From Candidatus Omnitrophota bacterium (lineage in GTDB: Bacteria > Omnitrophota > Gorgyraeia > Gorgyraeales > Gorgyraeaceae), in the NCBI GenBank assembly GCA_003485765.1, contig DNHS01000028.1:24195-53507 (forward strand): DNA of 29,313 bases, given 5' to 3'. The notes beneath the pieces are model-generated. The model worked only from the letters and a program-made list of their open reading frames with translations, ran no database searches and was not told the DNA's origin. Both the position numbers and the translations under genes were made by a program. Below, piece after piece: positions 16,292 to 22,237 of the stretch (positions are counted from its first letter, which is position 1; every line of letters starts with the position of its first letter).

Positions 16292-16336
16292 ATACTACCA
16301 AGAGTGTCCCTAATTGACACGTCCCTCAGATACTCG

Positions 16337-16365
16337 TTGATTTTTACAATCCCTTGATGTATAGT
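16337..16365 (+). promoter_or_regulatory. Promoter of the nucleotidyltransferase operon
   Basis: TTGATT (16337-16342), 17-bp spacer, TATAGT (16360-16365), 10 nt beyond the right inverted repeat of the transposase unit. Transcription would begin at about 16372, the A of an in-frame ATG, suggesting a leaderless message. Confidence 0.55.
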
Positions 16366-16371
16366 AAATTT

Positions 16372-16878
16372 ATGTTTTATGAAGAGGTGTTTAGGGAATT
16401 GAATAAGAAGAAGGTTAGGTATTTAGTCGTTGGAGGCGGGGCAGTAGTTTTGCACGGTGTAGTGAGAATGACTGCAGATATTGATTTATTTGTAGATTTT
16501 GAAGAAAAGAATTTATTGAAATTTACAAAGGCATTAACTTGTTTAGGATATAGGCCAAAGATACCTGTTCAGGCGTCAGATTTTGCAGATGCGGCTAAAA
16601 GGGAAAAATGGAAAAAAGAAAAAGACATGCTGGTATTTTCTTTTTACCATTTAAAGAGATTTCAGGACCATATAGATGTTTTTATATATGAACCTATAGG
16701 ATTTAAAAAGGCTTACAAAGAGAAAGAGATTATGAAAGCAGGCTTTATAAAAATACCTGTTATAGCTATAAAATATCTAAAAAAGATGAAAGAGATAGCA
16801 GGAAGGCCGCAGGATTTGGCTGATATTGAAGCATTGAAAGAAGTTGAAATGTTAAGAGAAGAAAATGAAAAGAAATAA
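16372..16878 (+). CDS. Nucleotidyltransferase-fold protein (AbiEii/DUF6036-like)
   Basis: A 168-residue protein with the minimal nucleotidyltransferase signature: YLVVGGGAVVLHG (G21-G29), then R32.T34 and the acidic pair D36/D38 in TADIDLFVD. The C-terminal part (KYLKKMKEIAGRPQDLADIEAL) matches the GRpkDl.Di..L ending of AbiEii-like and DUF6036 nucleotidyltransferases. Members of this superfamily transfer nucleotides to proteins, RNA or drugs, and several are toxins of toxin-antitoxin pairs. ATG 16372 is preferred because the -10 box at 16360-16365 covers the alternative ATG 16357; no ribosome binding site is seen for either. It overlaps the following small gene by 14 bases. Target and activity are not known. 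Confidence 0.72.
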   Translation: MFYEEVFRELNKKKVRYLVVGGGAVVLHGVVRMTADIDLFVDFEEKNLLKFTKALTCLGYRPKIPVQASDFADAAKREKWKKEKDMLVFSFYHLKRFQDHIDVFIYEPIGFKKAYKEKEIMKAGFIKIPVIAIKYLKKMKEIAGRPQDLADIEALKEVEMLREENEKK

Positions 16879-17050
16879 GATTAAGAAAGGCTTTGCTTTT
16901 AAGCCGGATATAAATTATATCAGGGAAACTATGAATATGCCTGCGAAGGCAAAATTACAATGGCTTGAAGAGATGAATGCTTTTATATATAAAGCAGTAT
17001 CGAAACAAAAAAGAAAAATATGGGAAAAGATCAAACAGGGAGAAGCGTGA
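16865..17050 (+). CDS. Small basic partner protein of the nucleotidyltransferase
   Basis: A 61-residue, lysine-rich protein without membrane segment (MKRNKIKKGFAFKPDINYIR, then TMNMPAKAKLQWLEEMNAF). It begins inside the last codons of the nucleotidyltransferase gene (14-base overlap), and its own stop TGA shares a base with the gpmA start. The segment PAKAKLQWLEEMN is a pattern I associate with short proteins next to DUF6036-type nucleotidyltransferases, but I cannot name a family with certainty. An antitoxin or targeting subunit is the natural hypothesis and is inference from gene order only. Confidence 0.65.
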   Translation: MKRNKIKKGFAFKPDINYIRETMNMPAKAKLQWLEEMNAFIYKAVSKQKRKIWEKIKQGEA

Positions 17051-17805
17051 TGGATAATATTAGATTGGTTCTTTTGAGGCATGGAGAGAGCGCCTGGAAT
17101 AAGGAAAATAAATTTACAGGATGGACAGATGTAGATTTGTCTGAGAAAGGCATTGAAGAGGCAAGGGAGGCTGGAGAAGTCCTTAAGAATGAAGGTTATA
17201 TATTTGATGCAGCGTTTACATCTGTTCTGAAGAGAGCGATAAGAACATTATGGTTTGTTCTGGATGAAATGGATTTAATGTGGATACCTATATATAATTC
17301 ATGGCGCCTGAACGAGAGGCATTATGGAGCGCTGCAGGGCCTTAATAAGTCGGAAATGGCCCAGAAATTTGGAGAAGACAAGGTGCTTATATGGAGAAGA
17401 AGTTATGATATTCCGCCAATGGCGCTTGAAAAAAATGATCCGCGTTATCCTGGAAATGACCCAAGATACAAGAGTCTTAGTGAAAAGGACGTGCCTCTTA
17501 CAGAGAGTTTAAGAGAAACAGTAGCCAGGGTTGTGCCGTACTGGAAAGAAGCAATTGCCCCTGCATTGAAGTCCGGCAAAAAGATTATTATAGCTGCGCA
17601 TGGAAACAGCTTAAGGGCGCTTGTGAAATATTTGGACAACATATCAGAGGAAGAGATAGTGAAATTAAATATACCTACCGGAGTCCCGCTTGTTTACGAG
17701 CTTACCGATGACTTGAGGCCTTTAAGGCATTATTATCTTGGCGACCAGCAAAAGGTACAGGCAAAAATAGCATCTGTTGCCAGCCAGGGGAAAGCTGAAA
17801 AATAA
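17050..17805 (+). CDS. gpmA: 2,3-bisphosphoglycerate-dependent phosphoglycerate mutase
   Basis: Glycolytic enzyme interconverting 3- and 2-phosphoglycerate, 251 residues, as long as the enterobacterial form. The phosphohistidine is H11 in LVLLRHGES.WN, the second histidine is H184 in IIAAHGNSLRAL, and LNERHYGALQG carries the conserved catalytic Glu. KFTGWTDVDLSEKG and DPRYPGNDPRYKSL are family-specific. I chose ATG 17050, which overlaps the previous stop (TGATG) and has AGGGAGA about seven nt upstream; an in-frame ATG at 17020 would add ten unusual residues. Placement behind a nucleotidyltransferase pair, overlapping it, is unexpected for a housekeeping gene. Confidence 0.94.
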   Translation: MDNIRLVLLRHGESAWNKENKFTGWTDVDLSEKGIEEAREAGEVLKNEGYIFDAAFTSVLKRAIRTLWFVLDEMDLMWIPIYNSWRLNERHYGALQGLNKSEMAQKFGEDKVLIWRRSYDIPPMALEKNDPRYPGNDPRYKSLSEKDVPLTESLRETVARVVPYWKEAIAPALKSGKKIIIAAHGNSLRALVKYLDNISEEEIVKLNIPTGVPLVYELTDDLRPLRHYYLGDQQKVQAKIASVASQGKAEK

Positions 17806-17857
17806 AGTTTTAGTGACGAAGCATCGAAGCGACCGAGGACGAAATGTCCGAGGAAGT

Positions 17858-17878
17858 GCCGAGTCCTCCGGACTCGGC
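17858..17878 (+). terminator. GC-rich hairpin after gpmA
   Basis: GCCGAGTCC (17858-17866), loop TCC, GGACTCGGC (17870-17878): a perfect 9-bp stem. A weaker GGAC/GTCC hairpin lies just before it (17837-17849). No T-tract follows, so termination is not certain; a REP-like palindrome is the alternative. It lies between gpmA and the next promoter. Confidence 0.45.
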
Positions 17879-17881
17879 CCC

Positions 17882-17910
17882 TTGACGATTACACAAACGT
17901 AGGATATACT
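17882..17910 (+). promoter_or_regulatory. Promoter of the channel-like gene
   Basis: TTGACG (17882-17887), 17-bp spacer, TATACT (17905-17910). Expected start is near 17917, followed by the ribosome binding site AAAGGGGGG (17926-17934). Confidence 0.7.
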
Positions 17911-17941
17911 TACAAGTTAGAAAAGAAAGGGGGGTATGCAT

Positions 17942-18616
17942 ATGGACTGGAGTGCGATAGTAATAGAGCCAGTAAAGGCTATGCTGGTAAGAGCAGCTAT
18001 ATTTCTACCAACTTTGGTAGGCATATTGGTAATACTAGTAGTTGGCTGGATTATAGCAGCGGTTTTGAAGAATGTGGTTGTGAAGCTGTTGAAGATGATA
18101 CAGTTTGATGCTGCCAGCGAAAAATCAGGGCTTGCTGATGTATTAAGGAAAGGTGGAATAAAAAATACTCTTTCAGAATTAATGGGCGGGCTTATCTATT
18201 GGATAATAATGCTGCTTGTGTTTATGACTTCCCTGAATGCGCTAGGCATGACAGTTGTAGCGTCTCTATTGGATAAAGTCATACTTTATATACCTAATGT
18301 TATCGCAGCCATCTTTATAATTTCCCTGGGGATATTTTTTGCGAGCATTATAGGTTCAATAGTAATGACTACTTCCATGAATGCAGGCATTAAACAGGCG
18401 AAACTATTAAGCCAGGTGACGCAGACAGTGATAGTAATTTTCGCAGCTATTATGACGCTGGAACAGCTAAATATAGCTACCACTATATTGAATACCACTA
18501 TTACAGTTTTGCTAGGAGCTATAGGGTTGGCATTTGCGCTTGCAGTTGGCCTTGGTTCAAAAGATGTCGCTGGAAAACTTATCCATGATTTAGTGGAGAA
18601 GTTAAAAGGTAAGTAA
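17942..18616 (+). CDS. Conserved-TM-helix protein, MscS-related
   Basis: A 224-residue, five-helix-type membrane protein of the conserved TM-helix family (PF05552-like) found in small-conductance mechanosensitive channel relatives. Hydrophobic helices lie at about residues 18-42, 78-100, 108-135, 150-170 and 180-205. The last carries the Gly/Ala-rich pore-like pattern LLGAIGLAFALAVGLGSKDVAGK, which resembles the MscS TM3 region, but there is no MscS beta domain after it. Of the two in-frame ATGs (17936 and 17942), the second has the better seven-nt spacing from GGGGGG. It is a single-gene unit between its own promoter and a strong terminator. Confidence 0.82.
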   Translation: MDWSAIVIEPVKAMLVRAAIFLPTLVGILVILVVGWIIAAVLKNVVVKLLKMIQFDAASEKSGLADVLRKGGIKNTLSELMGGLIYWIIMLLVFMTSLNALGMTVVASLLDKVILYIPNVIAAIFIISLGIFFASIIGSIVMTTSMNAGIKQAKLLSQVTQTVIVIFAAIMTLEQLNIATTILNTTITVLLGAIGLAFALAVGLGSKDVAGKLIHDLVEKLKGK

Positions 18617-18676
18617 CCGCAGAACTAACGCGGAAGCTGGTTTTCGGCCAGACGTAGAAATACGCCAAAAAAAGAT

Positions 18677-18716
18677 AAATCCCGCGTCTCTGAAAAGGGA
18701 CGCGGGATTTTTGTTT
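18677..18716 (+). terminator. Strong rho-independent terminator
   Basis: AAATCCCGCGTCTC (18677-18690) pairs with GGGACGCGGGATTT (18697-18710): 14 pairs, one of them G-U, loop TGAAAA, followed by TTTTGTTT. It ends the channel-like transcription unit and insulates the pseudopilin gene. Confidence 0.92.
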
Positions 18717-18743
18717 GCAAATCTAATGAGCGCTTTGTATAAT
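18715..18743 (+). promoter_or_regulatory. Possible promoter overlapping the terminator tail
   Basis: TTGCAA (18715-18720), 17-bp spacer, TATAAT (18738-18743). The -10 touches the ribosome binding site AGGAG (18744-18748) of the gene at 18752, so a message from here would be almost leaderless. The boxes are good but their position is odd. Confidence 0.4.
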
Positions 18744-18751
18744 AGGAGAAA

Positions 18752-21700
18752 ATGAAGAAAGATAAAGGTATCGCATTAATACTTGTGGTGAGTGTCTTGG
18801 CTGTCGCTGGCATAATGGCAGTGTCTTTTGCATTTACCATGAGGCTAGAGTTGAAAGCCGCTGCTAATTACCTTGAAGCTACAAGGGCATCTTACCTTGC
18901 CCAGGCAGGCATTACCTATGCCCAGCAGATTTTAAAAGAAGACGATAGGTTCATAGATAGTTTTGAAGACAGATGGCATACGCTTTTTAAAGGCAGCGAT
19001 ATTGATAATGATGGTGACGGCCAGCCTGATTCAAAATGGATAAATGTGTACAGCGAAGAAGGTGAGGCCATAGGCAGATACGCTGTTTTGGTAAGGGATG
19101 AGACGAGTTTTATGGATATAAATATGGCGTATAAACATAATCTCTCTCCTTTAAAAGTTACAGAAGGGTGGATGCCGTACGAGCTGGATCTTAAAAAATT
19201 TATAACCTCTTGCGGCTTGAAAGATCCAGATAAAGTTTATGAAGATATCCTTAGTTTTAGATACGGGCCTGACAGCCAGCCAGGCGAAGCAGGTATAGAT
19301 GATAATCAAAATCAGAGGATACTGGATTCTGACGGGATAGATAATAACGCGAATGGTATCGTGGATGAGGCAGGAGAGGGCATAGACGAGCCTATGGAAT
19401 ATGTCCCGTTTAATCTTTATGGAGATGATAAGGCATTTGAGACGCCTTTTGAGATAAGCAAAATTAAGTCAATTTCAAAACAGGATATTCAGAAATTGTA
19501 CCCTTATATAACTACTTATTCTGTTGATAGAAATATAGATGTTGAAGGAAGATTAAAGGATAATATTAATTCCATGGACGCCCAATCCCTGGCAGTATTA
19601 CTTGAGGATGCAGGCGCGAGAGATCCTTTCCAAAAGGCAGTCAATATAATAGACGCGTGCGACGCTGATTTTAGCCAGAGCGTCATACCAAAATTATATA
19701 GCAGGCTTGCGGCGATCAATAGAGGCGATATAGGGGATTGGATATGGAAGGGGGGTTCTTATCAGAGCGATGTAAAAGACGGACAATTATTTACAATTAC
19801 CTGGATTAATCTGCCAGAGAGCGAATATTATATAGGTGTGTTTGGGATAAAGGATGAACTGGTGGGCGATGTCACTGTGAATGGTATGACTCAAAACTCT
19901 GTAAAGCATGGCGAGATACTGAGAATAGGCGCTGTGTCATTCGAGAATAAAATCCTGAACCTCACTATTAAGAACAGCTCTGGCTCAGTATGTTATTTTT
20001 CTTATCTTGAATTATATCCCAGGCTAGGCCAGCAGAATTTCAGCGCGAGCGAGATAAGAGGCATAGAGGGCGTAAGGATAAATGAAATAATGGTAAGGCC
20101 TGTTATTCCAAGGAGTACTTTCAGCGGCCAGGCCCCTGGAGGAGATTGGATCTGGCAGAATGGATTTTATCAGAATAATGAACCCAAGGGAGGGAAAACC
20201 GGAGAAGGCGAATGGACATGGAAGGACCTTCCGGACGGCAAATATTATGTCAGGTTATTTTCGGGAGCGGTTGATCAGGAGATAGGCGATGTAAATATAG
20301 GAGGTTCTAATTCAAAGAATGTAATGGATAACGATCTATTCGGCAACGGGAAAGTTGTTACTGTTTCAGGAGGAAAACTTACTATCAGGATCCAGAATAA
20401 CCGTGAAACAGGATATACATATTTTAAATCAATAGAGCTGAGCCAGCAGCCTGACGGAGAGTATATAGAACTTATAAATCTTACGCCTAATGAAGTAAGT
20501 CTGAGCGGGTGGACCATAGAAGGGCCAAGTAAAGAAGGATGGCCTGCCACAATTCCGCTTGGAACAACGATAGGCCCGCATGAACACCTGGCGTTATCTA
20601 TTGACAAAGACGATACGCAGGGAGGCATAAATAATAATGGCATATCATTTATTTCAATATGGGGTAAAGAGAAATCCGCGGCGTTACATTTTTTAAGGGT
20701 TGTAACTCCTAATTCAGATCTATTGGGTGATAACGCTTTTATGGGAGGGAATTTTATAACGCTTAAAGATTCTATGGGCCACATTGTAGATAAAGAAGAA
20801 TATTTTAGCGGCAATATAACTAATAACATAGCGCTGGAAAAATCAGACCCGAGCTATGTAATGGATTCAAATAATAATGGCATACCTGATAACTGGTATG
20901 CTTCTACTGCAAAAAAAGGAGGGACTCCCGGCCTTCCTAATGATAATGACGGGATGAGGGAAAAAATCGAAGAAGAAATAATAGAACACTATGATACAGA
21001 GGTGAATATAAAGAATAAGAATTTTTCGTCTATCGGAGAAATTTCGTTTGTGCCTGTGGGCAATGATGATTGGATGAACATCCCGATAGAAGATGTCGCG
21101 AAGATTGCAGACAGGCTCACTATATCCGGGATAAGGCTTGAAGCGGAAAATAAAATTGTAAAAAGTTCTGAAGGCGGCTGGAAGGTTATCCAGAGAGCAG
21201 CTCCTTTTACAGACTGGTGCGAGAACGGAAAAAAAGATTCAATTGGAACCTGGAAATGGGAATTAAAGGATGAGTTAAAGAACGGGTATTACAAATTGAA
21301 AATATTCGGAGAAGAAGGAGAAGCAATAGCCATATCGATGCATCTTGCAGATGATACATGGACCGCTTTTACGCCTGCGCTTACGCCAGGGCCTGATGGA
21401 GGAATAGTTTTTGGGAACATAGAGATAGGCACGGGAAGCGCTGTGTCTATGCCGAAAAATATCCTGGAAATAAAGGTAAAAAATAGCTCAGAGACAGACG
21501 CAGCGCATTTCGATTTTATAAGGCTTGATCCTGCGAATAATTTATACGGAAGGATAAATATAAATACAGTTTCCAGGAAAGTGCTCAGTAGTTTACCTGG
21601 CATAGACGATGCTATAGCGGACAATATTATCAATAACAGAGTTTTTGGGAATAAAAACGGCCTTAATTTAGGCATAGGCGATCTTATCAATACTAATGCG

Positions 21701-21859
21701 CTTGGTTCAGGCGATACAGATAAGAGAAGCAGATTCAAGCAGATATCAAATCTTGTCACGCTGCGCTCTGACTGCTATAGAATTATTGTTACAGGACAGA
21801 TGCTGGAAAAAGGCAAAGTCCTGGCAGAAAAGAAAATCTGGGTGGTTTTTGAAAGATGA
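18752..21859 (+). CDS. gspK: Giant GspK-like minor pseudopilin with lamin-tail and CBM-like domains
   Basis: A 1035-residue protein, about three times the normal GspK length. The N-terminus is a type IV pilin-like leader (MKKDKG before IALILVVSVLAVAGIMAV) with cleavage expected after G6. The fifth mature residue is Leu and not Glu, as in GspK. Aspartate/asparagine-rich calcium-type loops occur near 83-94, 183-215 and 705-715. Three related beta-sandwich units lie at about 325-425, 463-563 and 806-930. A lamin-tail domain begins at GVRINEIMVRP (440) and resumes at EYIELINL (570), so the second unit sits inside it. A GspK-type helix-hairpin-helix (INTVSRKVLSSLPGIDDAIA) lies at about 936-960. 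TAGGAG precedes ATG 18752. Likely a tip pseudopilin of the system encoded downstream. Confidence 0.85.
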   Translation: MKKDKGIALILVVSVLAVAGIMAVSFAFTMRLELKAAANYLEATRASYLAQAGITYAQQILKEDDRFIDSFEDRWHTLFKGSDIDNDGDGQPDSKWINVYSEEGEAIGRYAVLVRDETSFMDINMAYKHNLSPLKVTEGWMPYELDLKKFITSCGLKDPDKVYEDILSFRYGPDSQPGEAGIDDNQNQRILDSDGIDNNANGIVDEAGEGIDEPMEYVPFNLYGDDKAFETPFEISKIKSISKQDIQKLYPYITTYSVDRNIDVEGRLKDNINSMDAQSLAVLLEDAGARDPFQKAVNIIDACDADFSQSVIPKLYSRLAAINRGDIGDWIWKGGSYQSDVKDGQLFTITWINLPESEYYIGVFGIKDELVGDVTVNGMTQNSVKHGEILRIGAVSFENKILNLTIKNSSGSVCYFSYLELYPRLGQQNFSASEIRGIEGVRINEIMVRPVIPRSTFSGQAPGGDWIWQNGFYQNNEPKGGKTGEGEWTWKDLPDGKYYVRLFSGAVDQEIGDVNIGGSNSKNVMDNDLFGNGKVVTVSGGKLTIRIQNNRETGYTYFKSIELSQQPDGEYIELINLTPNEVSLSGWTIEGPSKEGWPATIPLGTTIGPHEHLALSIDKDDTQGGINNNGISFISIWGKEKSAALHFLRVVTPNSDLLGDNAFMGGNFITLKDSMGHIVDKEEYFSGNITNNIALEKSDPSYVMDSNNNGIPDNWYASTAKKGGTPGLPNDNDGMREKIEEEIIEHYDTEVNIKNKNFSSIGEISFVPVGNDDWMNIPIEDVAKIADRLTISGIRLEAENKIVKSSEGGWKVIQRAAPFTDWCENGKKDSIGTWKWELKDELKNGYYKLKIFGEEGEAIAISMHLADDTWTAFTPALTPGPDGGIVFGNIEIGTGSAVSMPKNILEIKVKNSSETDAAHFDFIRLDPANNLYGRININTVSRKVLSSLPGIDDAIADNIINNRVFGNKNGLNLGIGDLINTNALGSGDTDKRSRFKQISNLVTLRSDCYRIIVTGQMLEKGKVLAEKKIWVVFER

Positions 21860-21860
21860 A

Positions 21861-22168
21861 TGCTGTTCAGGTCGGTGGGTTGAGAGGCCTCTTTGACACG
21901 AGCGGGCACGGTGTCTGCTGAGCCATGCTGAGGCCGTTCGGCACGAAATAGTTTTGCCGTCCGCTACGGTTTATGGTTCGTTCTTCTGTCGACTATCGTA
22001 TTGTCAACCGATCAGAACTCACCATAATTCCTTGCGGACTTTTGCCAAAACTTTTCTAATGTGCCTCAGGCCTCAGCATGGCTCAGCAGACGAGCGAGTG
22101 TCAAAACGGAGCAAAATTTTCACGCTGGGAAAATTTTGCGTCCTTGAAACCCACCGACCTGAGCAGCA
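21861..22168. repeat. 308-bp near-complete foldback (long imperfect palindrome)
   Basis: The whole gap between two genes folds on itself. Pairs of arms, from outside in: 21861-21881 with 22148-22168 (20 of 21); 21893-21899 with 22098-22104; 21913-21935 with 22069-22091 (23 of 23); 21940-21944 with 22061-22065; 21950-21956 with 22046-22052; 21959-21964 with 22034-22039; 21971-21977 with 22021-22027; 21980-21984 with 22014-22018. The centre is near 22000. Short frames inside do not look like genes. It may be a MITE-like element or a large structured RNA. Confidence 0.85.
22108..22143. repeat. AT-rich hairpin inserted in one arm of the foldback
   Basis: GCAAAATTTTC (22111-22121) and GAAAATTTTGC (22129-22139) pair perfectly around a seven-nt loop, with GGA and TCC extending the stem. 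The opposite arm of the foldback has no counterpart, so this hairpin looks like an insertion. It shares GCAAAATTT with the hairpin at 325-347. Confidence 0.6.
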
Positions 22169-22199
22169 AAAAGACTATTAATAAAACTTAAAATTATCC

Positions 22200-22227
22200 T
22201 TGATTTTTTATGCCACTAGTATATAAT
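22200..22227 (+). promoter_or_regulatory. Promoter of the Ig-like protein gene
   Basis: TTGATT (22200-22205), 16-bp spacer, TATAAT (22222-22227). Transcription would begin only two to four bases before ATG 22238, or about 110 bases before the alternative ATG 22346. Confidence 0.65.
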
Positions 22228-22237
22228 TAATTCTAAT

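Larger units (their letters stand above)
15580..16326 (+). mobile_element. RAYT transposase unit with terminal inverted repeats
   Basis: The transposase gene at 15701-16291 is bracketed by inverted copies of a 23-nt sequence, left 15580-15602 (AGGGACGTGTCAAAAAGGGA..) and right 16304-16326. They match at 20 of 23 positions when one is reverse-complemented. Each copy holds two AGGGAC blocks. REP-associated tyrosine transposases are typically flanked by the palindromes they act on, so this 747-bp segment is probably the mobile or once-mobile unit. Confidence 0.7.

Noticed and set aside
21954..22181. 75-codon frame inside the foldback
   Set aside because: Composition is unlike neighbouring genes, there is no ribosome binding site, and it is a by-product of the palindrome arms.
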